46,913 bases of DNA from UMGS1649 sp045637095 (GCA_045637095.1 JAZTYX010000001.1:1-46913); one strand, 5' to 3'. Shown: positions 1-8,314, counted from the first letter of the stretch. The notes: generated from the sequence alone by a model not told the origin. Numbers and translations are program-made.

Positions 1-1025
1 CAATAATAGTAATGATAATATTAGCTGCAAGTGTAGTAGTAACACTTAGCAATACAGGAGTAATCGATAGAGCAGGACAAGCGGTAAATTTAACAAATGA
101 AAAACAAATTTCAGACTTTGCAGCATTAGCTTGGTCAGATGCATTTATGGATGGAGAAAGAACACAAAGTGGGCTAGAAAATGCGGTAATAAATGCATTA
201 ACAACTAACGGAGTAAATACAAATACACTAGATATAAATGTTACAACAAGTGGTGTTTCAGTAGCAAATAAGAAAATTTATACAGCAGATGAAATAGCGG
301 CGGACTCAAATATATATGCTATTGGTAAAACAAATGCAAACGATGTAATAGCTATATATAATCCGGAAACAAAAACAATGACAATAAGAAAGAATACAAC
401 TTCAGGAAATGGAGAAATGAAAGATGCGGCATATTCTACACCGCTATTTAATAGTTTAAAAACAGAGTTAGAAAAAGTTATTATAGAATATGGAATAACA
501 AATATATCTAAATATTCTTTCAAAGGGAATACAAAGCTTAGTGAGGTTGTTACTTCATCAACTGTAACAGTAATAGGAGATTCTGCATTTAAAGGGTGTA
601 CAAGCCTTGTTAAATTTGACATGCCAAGCAAGGTAACAACTATAGGTTGGAATTGCTTTGATGGATGTAATAATTTAACATATTTATATATACCTGCTAC
701 ATTAACAAGTATTGATGAATATGCATTCGCGGCAAAAAATATAGAATTTGTATTTGAACCAGGATTCGATATAACATTAGAAACAATAGATTTCTATGCA
801 TTCTCGATATTTTCGTGTAGTACAGCTACTGCAATGTCAACATATAAATTTGCAGTTCAATATGGTGATGGAACAAGTACAAAAGTAGATAGAACTCATA
901 TTTGTACGGGTTCTGGTTCTGGAACATTATATAGATATAGTTTTGAAACTAATATAACAATAAACGGAAAAACTAGAACGATGCCATATCATTATCATGA
1001 TTATTGCTCAACATGTTTCTATTAA
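1..1025 (+). CDS. pilin-like surface protein with BspA-type leucine-rich repeats (5' partial)
   Basis: The reading frame is open through the left edge, so the start lies outside the window. The first visible residues, IIVMIILAASVVVTLSNTG, are the second half of the hydrophobic N-terminal module seen in four other genes here (8386, 24095, 41496, 42662). After about 100 residues of pilin-like body the protein turns into BspA-type (LRR_5) leucine-rich repeats, with units such as VIGDSAFKGCTSLVKFDMP followed by TIGWNCFDGCNNLTYLYIP. The tail is Cys/His/Tyr-rich (YHYHDYCSTCFY). By analogy with class III signal-peptide proteins of Clostridia it should be anchored in the membrane and expose the repeats outside. 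No substrate can be inferred. Confidence 0.75.
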   Translation, partial: IIVMIILAASVVVTLSNTGVIDRAGQAVNLTNEKQISDFAALAWSDAFMDGERTQSGLENAVINALTTNGVNTNTLDINVTTSGVSVANKKIYTADEIAADSNIYAIGKTNANDVIAIYNPETKTMTIRKNTTSGNGEMKDAAYSTPLFNSLKTELEKVIIEYGITNISKYSFKGNTKLSEVVTSSTVTVIGDSAFKGCTSLVKFDMPSKVTTIGWNCFDGCNNLTYLYIPATLTSIDEYAFAAKNIEFVFEPGFDITLETIDFYAFSIFSCSTATAMSTYKFAVQYGDGTSTKVDRTHICTGSGSGTLYRYSFETNITINGKTRTMPYHYHDYCSTCFY

Positions 1026-1033
1026 TAAACAAT

Positions 1034-1062
1034 AAAAAGGACTTGGTTTACAAGTCCTTTTT
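1034..1062. terminator. bidirectional intrinsic terminator
   Basis: AAAAGGACTTG and CAAGTCCTTTT pair around a GTTTA loop, with A and T runs on both flanks. It lies between the convergent pilin-like gene and rimI and includes the rimI stop codon. Confidence 0.85.
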
Positions 1063-1494
1063 CATTATATTTGCATCTTCTAAATTATCATAATATTTAG
1101 CTCTAGTAGATATTTTGCTAAAGTTTAATTTTGTGTATAGACTAATAGCTGGTATATTTGAAGTTCGTACTTCAAGAAATATACTTTCTATTTGTTTTTC
1201 TTTTAAGTGTTTTTCTAGTGTATTAAGTAGAGTAGAAGCAATACCTTGTTTTAGGTAATCTTTATGTGTTGCTACTGCAGTTATATCTGCGTGATCTACT
1301 AATAGCTCACATCCTATATATCCAACTATGTTGTTTGTGTTATTATCTATAGCTACTAAATAATATGTGTTTTTACTTTCTAAATCTTTCTTAATTGAAG
1401 CATATGAAAGATTTCTATGGTCTAATGTTTTTTCTATTTCTTCAATTTGATTTAGGTGAGAGATAACTGCTTTTTTAATAGATATGTTTTCCAT
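1048..1494 (-). CDS. rimI: ribosomal protein S18-alanine N-acetyltransferase
   Basis: A GNAT-fold acetyltransferase of 148 residues, the usual RimI length. The acetyl-CoA loop is visible as KQGIAS around residues 82-87. LEVRTSN at 107-113, then NFSKISTRAKYY, gives the family's C-terminal signature with the catalytic Tyr near 134. RimI acetylates the N-terminal alanine of ribosomal protein S18 in the cytoplasm. The assignment over generic GNATs rests on gene order: it is the third gene of tsaE-tsaB-rimI, and the adjacent ends share a base with tsaB, implying translational coupling. Confidence 0.88.
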   Translation of the reverse strand: MENISIKKAVISHLNQIEEIEKTLDHRNLSYASIKKDLESKNTYYLVAIDNNTNNIVGYIGCELLVDHADITAVATHKDYLKQGIASTLLNTLEKHLKEKQIESIFLEVRTSNIPAISLYTKLNFSKISTRAKYYDNLEDANIMKKDL

Positions 1495-2177
1495 TATTTT
1501 TCACCATCGCGAGTTCTTTCAGCTTCGCTATTTCTAAAATACATTGCGTCTAATGTTTCGTATGTATATGTATTTTTATCTGTTACATCTTCCTTAAATA
1601 TATTTCTTAAATCTAGAGTAGAAGATACAACTTCTGTACCTGTTATTTGCTCTGTAAATGGATTTTCAAGCATTTCTTTGTTGTCTGTAACAACTAATAT
1701 GTCTGCTATTTCTTTTTCTTTTAGAAGGCTTATTAGAGCTTCGTATGGAAGGTTGCCAGATATGCTTGCTTCTTTTAATTCTTTATTATCCACAACTTCA
1801 AATAGTTCATAATATACTCTAGTATTTTTTGCATCTAATGTAGATAAGATATACTTGTGATTTGTATCTAAATGGTTTAGTGCCATAAGTTTTAAGCTGG
1901 TAACACCAAGTATCTTTTTATCTAATACTTTAGCTAAAGCTTTAACAGTAGCTATACCAATTCTAACACCAGTAAAAGAACCAGGACCTAAAGTACATGC
2001 TAATAAATCCATATCTTTAACTTTTACATTGTTTTCATTAAGGACTTCATCTACTAAAGGTAGAAGCTTTTCTGAATGAGTTATTTCATTATCTATTTCT
2101 TTAACATATGTTGTATCATTTAACATTAATGCTACAGCAGCTTTTTTAGTTGTGCTGTCTATTGCTAATATATTCAT
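1494..2177 (-). CDS. tsaB: tRNA threonylcarbamoyladenosine biosynthesis protein TsaB
   Basis: TsaB is the ASKHA-fold partner that dimerises with TsaD and binds TsaE for N6-threonylcarbamoylation of A37 in ANN-decoding tRNAs. Visible features are the N-terminal MNILAIDSTTKKAAVAL strand, HSEKLLPLV at about 34-42 and the hallmark LGPGSFTGVRIGIATVKAL at about 63-81. The length of 227 residues is normal. It sits between tsaE and rimI with one-base overlaps at both ends, so the three genes form one transcript. tsaD is not in this window. Confidence 0.95.
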   Translation of the reverse strand: MNILAIDSTTKKAAVALMLNDTTYVKEIDNEITHSEKLLPLVDEVLNENNVKVKDMDLLACTLGPGSFTGVRIGIATVKALAKVLDKKILGVTSLKLMALNHLDTNHKYILSTLDAKNTRVYYELFEVVDNKELKEASISGNLPYEALISLLKEKEIADILVVTDNKEMLENPFTEQITGTEVVSSTLDLRNIFKEDVTDKNTYTYETLDAMYFRNSEAERTRDGEK

Positions 2178-2620
2178 TAGTTATTTCCTCCATGTATTTC
2201 TATTGTTCTTTCGTTATCTTCAAATTCGTTATTTCTAGTAATTGTTATATATATTGTATTTGTAGGCAATATATCTTTAATTATTTCGCCCCATTCTATA
2301 ATACACAAACCAGAGTGGAAGTAGTCTGTTCCTATTGTGTTTTCGAAATCTTCACCATCTGTTAAACGGTAGGTATCAAAATGGAATATTTTATTTACCT
2401 TGTCTAAATTTTCCTTTGGAGTATATTCGTTAACTATTGTAAACGTTGGAGAAGATACATCGTTTTCTATTCCAAAGTATCTTGCTATACCACGCATAAA
2501 TCTTGTTTTACCAGTTCCTAAATCTCCAGTTAGAACAATTATACTGTTATTATTTAAATCTTTTGCAAAGTCATATGCAAAATTTTCTGTTTCTTTTTCT
2601 GAATGTGTTGTTATTTTCAT
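2177..2620 (-). CDS. tsaE: tRNA threonylcarbamoyladenosine biosynthesis ATPase TsaE
   Basis: A 147-residue P-loop ATPase that energises the TsaB-TsaD complex. The Walker A motif GDLGTGKTR is at 32-40, SSPTFTIVNEY at 56-66, HFDTYRL at 80-86 and IIEWGEII at 107-114, all typical of TsaE. An upstream in-frame TTG at 2632 exists, but the ATG at 2620 has a GGTGA ribosome binding site five bases before it, so I chose the ATG. It is the first gene of tsaE-tsaB-rimI. Confidence 0.95.
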   Translation of the reverse strand: MKITTHSEKETENFAYDFAKDLNNNSIIVLTGDLGTGKTRFMRGIARYFGIENDVSSPTFTIVNEYTPKENLDKVNKIFHFDTYRLTDGEDFENTIGTDYFHSGLCIIEWGEIIKDILPTNTIYITITRNNEFEDNERTIEIHGGNN

Positions 2621-2636
2621 TATTTTCACCAAAAAT

Positions 2637-2665
2637 ATTATACTATTTATATATTAAAAATACAA
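2637..2665 (-). promoter_or_regulatory. sigma-A promoter of tsaE-tsaB-rimI
   Basis: Read on the minus strand: TTGTAT, 17-base spacer, TATAAT. The -10 ends only 16 bases before the ATG, which implies a leader of about 10 bases. Confidence 0.7.
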
Positions 2666-2912
2666 CGCAAATAGGGAATTTAAGGGAAAAATATATCTAA
2701 AAAGTGTGTAAAAAGAAGAAAAATGGCAAAAAAATTTATAAAAAATATTTGGTATACATAAAAAATAAAGAGAATAAGCTTTAATGTGCTAAAACGCGCA
2801 TAAATAAAGGGTTGAGAGATATAATATTAATAATATTGCACTAATGTTTAATTATTATGGAAACTTAATATGTAATGTGATTTTTTTGAAATAAAAATAT
2901 TGCTAAAAAGTG
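2666..2912. other. AT-rich intergenic stretch without a recognisable gene
   Basis: About 250 bases between the divergent tsaE and hup promoters. I see only a five-pair hairpin TGTGC-TAAAAC-GCGCA near 2787-2802 and short AT palindromes. There is no convincing ORF or terminator. Confidence 0.5.
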
Positions 2913-2941
2913 TTGACATTTAGCCATTCATGAAGTATAAC
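2913..2941 (+). promoter_or_regulatory. sigma-A promoter of hup
   Basis: TTGACA at 2913-2918, 17-base spacer, TATAAC at 2936-2941. One of the best consensus matches in the window, fitting an abundant nucleoid protein. Confidence 0.85.
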
Positions 2942-2974
2942 TTAGTTGTAATCTTATTACAGGAGGTAAGAAAT

Positions 2975-3250
2975 ATGAATAAAGGTGAACTTATTGCAAA
3001 AATTGCTGAAGAAAGCAAATTAACTAAAAAAGCTGCTGAAGCTGCTTTAGACGCTTTCGTATCATCAGTAGAAGGTGCTCTTAAAAAAGGAGAAAAAGTT
3101 CAATTAGTTGGATTTGGTACTTTTGAAGTTAGACAAAGAGCTGCAAGAAAAGGAAGAAATCCTCAAACTAAAGCAGAAATAAAAATACCTGCTTCTAAAG
3201 CTCCAGTATTCAAAGCTGGTAAAGCTTTAAAAGAAACTGTTAACAAATAA
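2975..3250 (+). CDS. hup: DNA-binding protein HU
   Basis: Histone-like HU of 91 residues, a typical length, which binds and bends DNA as a dimer in the nucleoid. It begins MNKGELIAKIAEES and has the DNA-binding arm GFGTFEVRQRAARKGRNP at about 46-63, followed by IKIPASKAPVFKAGKALK. The frame is open from 2930, but AGGAGG at 2961-2966 places the start at the ATG at 2975. It is monocistronic, with a strong promoter and its own terminator. Confidence 0.97.
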   Translation: MNKGELIAKIAEESKLTKKAAEAALDAFVSSVEGALKKGEKVQLVGFGTFEVRQRAARKGRNPQTKAEIKIPASKAPVFKAGKALKETVNK

Positions 3251-3267
3251 GAATTAATAGTATCTTA

Positions 3268-3297
3268 AAGAACCCACTAGGTGGGTTCTTCTTTTTG
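3268..3297 (+). terminator. intrinsic terminator of hup
   Basis: AAGAACCCAC-TAG-GTGGGTTCTT followed by a T-rich tail. Confidence 0.92.
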
Positions 3298-3326
3298 TTG
3301 TAAAATATAGCTTTTTGTGATATAAT
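3298..3326 (+). promoter_or_regulatory. promoter of the 132-residue gene
   Basis: TTGTAA, 17-base spacer, TATAAT with an extended -10 (TGATATAAT). It starts directly after the hup terminator. Confidence 0.75.
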
Positions 3327-3374
3327 CCTTATGGTTAGAAAAATAAATCACATTACTAATGTAAGGAGAGTAGC

Positions 3375-3773
3375 ATGAAGAATTTCGTAGAAGGTTATTT
3401 AGCAAGTCTCTATTCTACACTTAAGCCTGAGTATATCTCTTGGCTTAAGGAGTATGTAAAAGAGCATAAGTTTTTTACAGACAATCCCAATACCACCGAA
3501 AACTGCGCAGCATCCGAAGAAGATCAGGAAAGGGCATACAAGATTTCTAAGTTCTTTTATCTCGTACATCAAAGCGCTGAGAAGCGTGGTATTGAAGTTG
3601 AAGGAAGCGAGAATGGCTTTGTAAGGCTTATGGTAGTTATCAACTTGGATAGCGAAACCACTATTGAGATGATTACCTGGATTGGACAGGGCGCAGAAAC
3701 GCAAGTAACGCTTGTTGCTGCCGGTTCTGGCAATATCAATCTCGAGGATGTCTTAAAGGACAACAAAATGTAA
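3375..3773 (+). CDS. protein of unknown function, GC-richer codon use
   Basis: A soluble, acidic protein of 132 residues that I do not recognise. The N-terminal half (FVEGYLASLYSTLKPEYISWLKEYV) looks helical. The C-terminal half has beta-strand character (GFVRLMVVINLDSETTIEMITW, then TQVTLVAAGSG). There is no signal peptide or membrane segment. Its codons (CTC, GAG, AAG, GGC, CGT) are clearly more GC-rich than those of hup or the Fic module on either side, as in the genes at 9967, 15158 and 20144. It has its own promoter, an AAGGAGAG ribosome binding site and its own terminator, so it behaves as a single-gene unit. Confidence 0.8.
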   Translation: MKNFVEGYLASLYSTLKPEYISWLKEYVKEHKFFTDNPNTTENCAASEEDQERAYKISKFFYLVHQSAEKRGIEVEGSENGFVRLMVVINLDSETTIEMITWIGQGAETQVTLVAAGSGNINLEDVLKDNKM

Positions 3774-3776
3774 AAT

Positions 3777-3816
3777 AAAGAATGAGTATAAGTTTTATCT
3801 TATGCTCATTCTTTTT
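3777..3816 (+). terminator. intrinsic terminator
   Basis: AAAGAATGAGTATAAG pairs with CTTATGCTCATTCTTT (16 pairs, one G-T wobble) and is followed by T residues. Confidence 0.9.
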
Positions 3817-3871
3817 GCATAAATAATATATAACAAAAATAAACTAAAATATAGTAATTTTCTATATTTTA

Positions 3872-3880
3872 TGGTATAAT
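3872..3880 (+). promoter_or_regulatory. extended -10 promoter of the VbhA/Fic module
   Basis: TGGTATAAT at 3872-3880. The hexamer at -35 position (TAGTAA) is weak, so the extended -10 probably carries the promoter. Confidence 0.6.
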
Positions 3881-3908
3881 ATTATTGTGTGTAAAAGGAG
3901 AACAAAAG

Positions 3909-4082
3909 ATGTCAAGAGAAGATAAAATTAAAGCTATAGAGAATATACAAGCTACAATGAAAATTGAAAATCAAGAACTAACACCAAATGAACTTAAACT
4001 ATTAGAGGAATATGTTGAAGATAAATATACATTACAAGAAATGATTCAAATAATAAAAAATATGGTATCAAAGAAGGTGTAG
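3909..4082 (+). CDS. VbhA-type antitoxin of a Fic toxin
   Basis: A 57-residue helical protein. Residues 16-21, TMKIEN, fit the antitoxin inhibition motif [S/T]xxxE[G/N] of VbhA-class (class I) Fic antitoxins, in which the Glu reaches into the Fic active site and blocks ATP positioning. The downstream helix ELTPNELKLLEEYVEDKYT matches the layout of these proteins. Translation starts at the ATG at 3909 after AAGGAG; the longer frame from 3885 would swallow that site. It lies four bases before the fic reading frame, as expected for a toxin-antitoxin operon. Confidence 0.8.
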   Translation: MSREDKIKAIENIQATMKIENQELTPNELKLLEEYVEDKYTLQEMIQIIKNMVSKKV

Positions 4083-4086
4083 TTAA

Positions 4087-4185
4087 ATGTATGAACCAAG
4101 AGATTCGGTGTATTGTTATAAAGGTACAGAAGTATTAAAGAATAAATTGGGTTTAATGGATAAAGAACAATTAAAACAATATTAA
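4087..4185 (+). pseudogene. N-terminal fragment of the fic gene, ended by an in-frame stop
   Basis: The ATG at 4087 opens 32 codons starting MYEPRDSVYCYKGT and running to LMDKEQLKQY, then TAA at 4183-4185. This is a normal Fic beginning (YxGTxxLKNK). The next codons, RLVVSVKLFELE, continue the same frame into the catalytic domain. A single G-to-T change (GAA to TAA) would explain the stop. It could also be a sequencing error. Confidence 0.8.
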
Positions 4186-4194
4186 AGATTAGTA

Positions 4195-4671
4195 GTGTCT
4201 GTTAAATTGTTTGAGTTAGAGAAATATAATATGTGGAATACATTGGATGTAAATCATTTTGTAAACATTCACACATTTTTATTTGATGAAATATACGAAT
4301 TTGCTGGGAAATTTAGAAATGAAGATATAGCAAAAGATAATTTCAAATTCGCATGTTGGGAGTACATAGAAAGCGAATTGTTGCGACTGTTTGCGAAATT
4401 AAAAGAAGAGAAGTATCTTGAAGGATTAAATAAAGAAGTTTTAGCTAGCAGATTAGCATATTATATGTCAGAATTAAACGTTTTACATCCTTTTAGAGAA
4501 GGTAATGGAAGAGCAATAAGAGAATTTATAAGACAATTGGCAAAAAGAAATGGATATAAATTGAATTTTAATAATGTGTCAGCTGAAGAAATGTTAATGG
4601 CATCAATTAAATCTGTTACAGATACAAAAGAACTTGAAGAAAAAATATTTAATTGTTTAACTAAAATTTAA
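4195..4671 (+). CDS. fic: Fic/DOC family catalytic domain, N-terminus cut off by a stop codon
   Basis: Fic proteins transfer AMP or other phosphate-containing groups from nucleotides to target proteins. The catalytic motif is complete: HPFREGNGRAIRE at residues 98-110 carries the His and both phosphate-binding elements. The core from MWNTLDVNHF to the C-terminus is intact. The GTG at 4195 is only the first possible start after the stop at 4183, and I see no ribosome binding site before it. Expression would need reinitiation or stop readthrough, so the gene is likely inactive or reduced. The antitoxin upstream is still intact. Confidence 0.75.
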   Translation: MSVKLFELEKYNMWNTLDVNHFVNIHTFLFDEIYEFAGKFRNEDIAKDNFKFACWEYIESELLRLFAKLKEEKYLEGLNKEVLASRLAYYMSELNVLHPFREGNGRAIREFIRQLAKRNGYKLNFNNVSAEEMLMASIKSVTDTKELEEKIFNCLTKI

Positions 4672-4692
4672 TTATAAATAATAACTGAACAT

Positions 4693-4726
4693 AAAGTGTG
4701 GTTTTTCGTTGAAAAATCACACTTTT
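4693..4726 (+). terminator. intrinsic terminator after fic, overlapping the next promoter
   Basis: A 15-pair stem with a GTT loop: AAAGTGTGGTTTTTC pairs with GAAAAATCACACTTT. The 3' arm contains the -35 box (4709-4714) of the following gene. Confidence 0.85.
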
Positions 4727-4736
4727 ATGGTATAAT
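4709..4736 (+). promoter_or_regulatory. promoter of the aminopeptidase-rodA-dusB operon
   Basis: TTGAAA, 16-base spacer, extended -10 TGGTATAAT ending at 4736. Confidence 0.7.
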
Positions 4737-4774
4737 ATGTAACATAGAATATAATAATAAATATGAGGTGGAAT

Positions 4775-6160
4775 ATGGTTAAGTACAAAAAAGAAAATTC
4801 ATATGAAAAATTAAATAAATTTGAGCAAGAAGAAATGTACAAATATACAGATGAGTATATTAAATTTCTAAACGCTGCAAAGACAGAATATAAATGTGTG
4901 GAGGTTATTAAGTCTGAACTAGAAGAAGCTGGATTTATGCCACTATCTAGCTTTAGATGCTTAGTTCCAGGAGATAAAGTATATTATATAAACAAAGATA
5001 GAAGTATATATGCTGCAATAATTGGAGAACAATCTGAAACATTAGGTGTAAACATCATTGGTTCACATATAGATAGCCCACGTTTAGATACTAAACCTAT
5101 GCCCCTTTTTGAAAAGCATGGTATGGCCTTAATGAAAACACAATACTATGGTGGAATAAAGAAATATCAATGGTTAAGTATACCTCTTGCAATGTATGGA
5201 ACAGTATATAACGAATCTGGTGAAAAGATAGATGTAGTATTAGGTGAAAGCAATGAAGATTATACATTTGTAATTACAGATCTATTACCACATTTAGGAC
5301 GTGAAGAATCTGAGAAGAAAGCATCGGACTTTATAGATCCAGAAAACTTAAATGTACTTGTTGGTTCTACTCCAGATTTAGATGAAAAAGAAGATAAAGT
5401 TAAAGCAAAAATACTTAAAGCATTAAATAAAAAATATGGTATTACTGAAATAGATTTTGCAAGAAGTGACATTCGTTTTGTACCAGCTTTTGATGCTAAA
5501 TACATTGGTATAGACAAGGGTATGATAGCAGGTTATGGTCAAGATGATAGAGTTTGTGCTTATGCAACTATTACTGCTATGATAAACCTAGTAAAAGAAA
5601 ACAGACTACTAAAGAAAACAGCGGTAGCATTAATAGTAGACAAAGAAGAAATAGGTAGTGAAGGAAACACTTCTATGAACTCGTGGGGATTTGAGTTATT
5701 CATGACTAAACTATTAAGACTTAGAGGAAAAGAATCTAGAGAAGATTTATTAGAGTTATTAGACAAATCTTACATGTTATCTGCAGATGTTTCAGCAGCG
5801 GTAGATCCAATGCACGACCACTTAAGCGATATACAAAATGGTAATATAGCAGGATGCGGAATATCTATTGAAAAATATACAGGTAGTGGTGGAAAATATT
5901 CTGCAAATGATGCATCAGCAAAATATATGTCTTATGTTATGAATCTTTTAGATAAAAATAATATATCTTACCAATTAGGAACTTTAGGTAAAATTGGTAA
6001 AGGCGGAGGCGGTACTATTGCATACATACTAGCAGCAAAAGGTGTAGAAGTAGTAGACTGTGGTACAGCACTTCTTTCAATGCATTCTCCTTATGAAGTA
6101 GCATCTGTAATAGATGTGTATATGACATACAAAGCATATAAGGCATTCTTTAAGGGATAA
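4775..6160 (+). CDS. M18 family metallo-aminopeptidase
   Basis: A cytoplasmic zinc aminopeptidase of 461 residues, the usual M18 length. Visible ligands and motifs are GSHIDSPRLD (about 95-104, first His), GQDDRVCAYA (about 253-262, bridging Asp), DKEEIGSEGNTS (about 287-298, catalytic Glu pair), SADVSAAVDPMHDHL (about 336-350) and MHSPYE near the C-terminus (last His). Family members release N-terminal residues from peptides. The frame is open from 4763, but GAGGTGG at 4765-4771 fixes the start at the ATG at 4775. It is the first gene of a likely operon with rodA (16-base gap) and dusB. Confidence 0.92.
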   Translation: MVKYKKENSYEKLNKFEQEEMYKYTDEYIKFLNAAKTEYKCVEVIKSELEEAGFMPLSSFRCLVPGDKVYYINKDRSIYAAIIGEQSETLGVNIIGSHIDSPRLDTKPMPLFEKHGMALMKTQYYGGIKKYQWLSIPLAMYGTVYNESGEKIDVVLGESNEDYTFVITDLLPHLGREESEKKASDFIDPENLNVLVGSTPDLDEKEDKVKAKILKALNKKYGITEIDFARSDIRFVPAFDAKYIGIDKGMIAGYGQDDRVCAYATITAMINLVKENRLLKKTAVALIVDKEEIGSEGNTSMNSWGFELFMTKLLRLRGKESREDLLELLDKSYMLSADVSAAVDPMHDHLSDIQNGNIAGCGISIEKYTGSGGKYSANDASAKYMSYVMNLLDKNNISYQLGTLGKIGKGGGGTIAYILAAKGVEVVDCGTALLSMHSPYEVASVIDVYMTYKAYKAFFKG

Positions 6161-6176
6161 AATATAAGGGGGATAT

Positions 6177-7283
6177 ATGAGAAATGTATTTAGAAATACC
6201 GATTATATATTACTAGGGCTTGTAATAGCCTTAGTAGTAATTGGAATAATCGGAATATATAGTGCTGGGATGAATAGTACAAGCTCTAGCGATGAATGGA
6301 CAAAGCAAATAGTTTGGGCGTGTATATCTTTAGCTGTTATGTTTGCTGCTTGGATGTTAGATTACCATCTTGCAGGAAGTATAGGAATAGTAGCTTATCC
6401 AATATTTCTAATAGCACTGGTTGTAGTACTTTTTATGCCAGAGATTAATGGTGCATCCAGCTGGTTTAATCTTGGTGGTTTTTTACTTCAACCATCTGAG
6501 TTTATGAAAATAGCATATATATTAGCAGTAGCTAAATATATGGAATATATGGGTAAAGGTAAAGAGGCGGTAAACAAATGGCAAAACATATTAGTAATAG
6601 GAGCAATGTTTGCAGTGCCAGTTGTATTAATAATGTTACAACCAGACCTTGGTACAGCAATAGTTTTTGCTAGTATAACATTCTTTATGATGTTTAAGTC
6701 TGGCTTAAGCTATAAATATGTAATAGCATTAATATTACTTGTAATAATACTTGTACCAATTGTGTATTTCTTTGTTTTAAACGATTACCAACAACAAAGA
6801 ATACTTGTGTTCTTAGATCCAGAAAGAGAACCTTTGGGCGCAGGATATAATGCAATACAATCTAAAATAGCAGTTGGCTCTGGAATGTTATTTGGGACAG
6901 GCTTAGGTAAGGGAACACAAACACAATGGGGATACTTACCAGTTAAATCTTCGGATTTTATATATTCAGTAATATCTGAAGAATTTGGTTTTATTGCATC
7001 AATATTAATTGTAGCAATATATATAGTAATGTTACTTAGAATATTAAAGATAGCAGAAACATCTAAAGATAGATTTGGAAGCTTAATTGCAATTGGAATA
7101 TTTGGAATGTACTTTTTCCACTTTATAGAAAACATTGGTATGACGATTGGTCTTATGCCAATTACGGGTATACCATTACCATTTGTAAGTTATGGTGGAA
7201 GTAGCCTTCTTACTAACTTCGCTTGCTTAGGACTACTTTTAAGTATAAGTGGAAGAAGACAAAAATCGTTATTTGTAGAATAG
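6177..7283 (+). CDS. rodA: rod shape-determining peptidoglycan polymerase RodA
   Basis: A SEDS-family glycosyltransferase of 368 residues with about ten membrane segments. It polymerises lipid II during sidewall elongation with a class B penicillin-binding protein. RodA-type motifs are QPSEFMKI (about 102-109), QPDLGTAIV (about 153-161), QQQRILVFLDPEREPLGAGYN, the GTGLGKGTQTQWGYLP loop and the final PITGIPLPFVSYGGSSL. FtsW and SpoVE share the fold; the AGYNAIQSKIAVGSGMLFG stretch favours RodA. The partner transpeptidase is not in the window. Confidence 0.88.
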   Translation: MRNVFRNTDYILLGLVIALVVIGIIGIYSAGMNSTSSSDEWTKQIVWACISLAVMFAAWMLDYHLAGSIGIVAYPIFLIALVVVLFMPEINGASSWFNLGGFLLQPSEFMKIAYILAVAKYMEYMGKGKEAVNKWQNILVIGAMFAVPVVLIMLQPDLGTAIVFASITFFMMFKSGLSYKYVIALILLVIILVPIVYFFVLNDYQQQRILVFLDPEREPLGAGYNAIQSKIAVGSGMLFGTGLGKGTQTQWGYLPVKSSDFIYSVISEEFGFIASILIVAIYIVMLLRILKIAETSKDRFGSLIAIGIFGMYFFHFIENIGMTIGLMPITGIPLPFVSYGGSSLLTNFACLGLLLSISGRRQKSLFVE

Positions 7284-7310
7284 AAAAACAAACATAAAGG
7301 AGAAATTAGT

Positions 7311-8300
7311 TTGGAACTAAAAGAATATATAAAAGAAATAAAAATAGGAGATATAACTGTAAAGCATAATGTGTTTTTAGCACCTATGGCAGGAGTTACA
7401 GATTTACCATTTAGATATATTTGTAATAAATATGGTGGTGTAGTGTATACTCCAACAGAAATGGTTAGTACTCGTGGACTTGTCTATCAAGATAAAAAGA
7501 CACATAAAATAATGGATATGCATGAAAATGAAAGTCCTAAGGTTATACAAATCTTTGGTAGTGAACCAGACATTATTAAACAAGTAGTACTTAAACTAAA
7601 TGAAAGTGATGATGTAGATATTATAGACTTCAATATGGGCTGCCCAGCGCCTAAAGTAGTAAAAAATGGCGATGGAAGTGAGCTTCTAAAAGATTTAGAT
7701 AAAGTTGAAGAAATAATAAAAACATTAACTGAAACAAGTACAAAGCCTGTTACAATAAAAACAAGACTTGGATACAACAAAGATACAATGACAGCTATTA
7801 AAGTAGCTAAACTTTGTGAAAAGTATGGCGTAAGCATGGTAACAATACATGGTAGAACAAGAGACCAATACTATACAGGTATAGCGGATCTTGCTGGAAT
7901 AAAAGAGACTAAAGAAGCAGTAAATATTCCGGTAGTAGGAAACGGTGATGTGGTAGATATTGAGTCTGCTAAAAGAATGTTTGAAACAGGTGTAGATGCC
8001 ATAATGGTTGGTAGAGCGGCTTTTGGTAATCCGTGGATATTTAAGAGCATATTAGAAGGTAAAGAATATATACCAACATTAGAAGAAAGATTTAGTGTAA
8101 TACGCGAACATTTAGATTTAGCAGTATCTCGCGAAAGAGAAGAAGTTGCTATACCTAAAATGCGTAAGCATATATCTTGGTATTTCAAAGGGTTAAAACA
8201 TAGCAGCATAGCAAGAGATAGAATAAACAAAGAGCTTACATATGATGGTGTAGTAAATATCTTAAATGAATATTATAATATGTTAAAAAAAGAAGAGTAA
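7311..8300 (+). CDS. dusB: tRNA-dihydrouridine synthase (DusB type)
   Basis: An FMN-dependent TIM-barrel enzyme of 329 residues that reduces uridines in tRNA D-loops. Typical motifs are FLAPMAGVTDLPFRYIC (about 22-38), DFNMGCPAPKVVKNGDGSELL with the catalytic Cys (about 105-125), TIKTRLGY, TIHGRTRDQYYTG and VVGNGDV. The start is TTG at 7311, preceded by AAAGGAG at 7296-7302; no closer ATG fits. It is the last gene of the operon with rodA. Confidence 0.92.
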   Translation: MELKEYIKEIKIGDITVKHNVFLAPMAGVTDLPFRYICNKYGGVVYTPTEMVSTRGLVYQDKKTHKIMDMHENESPKVIQIFGSEPDIIKQVVLKLNESDDVDIIDFNMGCPAPKVVKNGDGSELLKDLDKVEEIIKTLTETSTKPVTIKTRLGYNKDTMTAIKVAKLCEKYGVSMVTIHGRTRDQYYTGIADLAGIKETKEAVNIPVVGNGDVVDIESAKRMFETGVDAIMVGRAAFGNPWIFKSILEGKEYIPTLEERFSVIREHLDLAVSREREEVAIPKMRKHISWYFKGLKHSSIARDRINKELTYDGVVNILNEYYNMLKKEE

Positions 8301-8314
8301 AATCTTCTTTTTTT
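8285..8314 (+). terminator. AT-rich intrinsic terminator overlapping the dusB stop
   Basis: AAAAAAAGAAGA pairs with TCTTCTTTTTTT around GTAAAA. The 5' arm lies within the last dusB codons. Confidence 0.7.

Noticed and set aside
3375..3773. Immunity or antitoxin gene linked to the following Fic module
   Set aside because: A strong terminator and a separate promoter lie between them, and the codon use differs.
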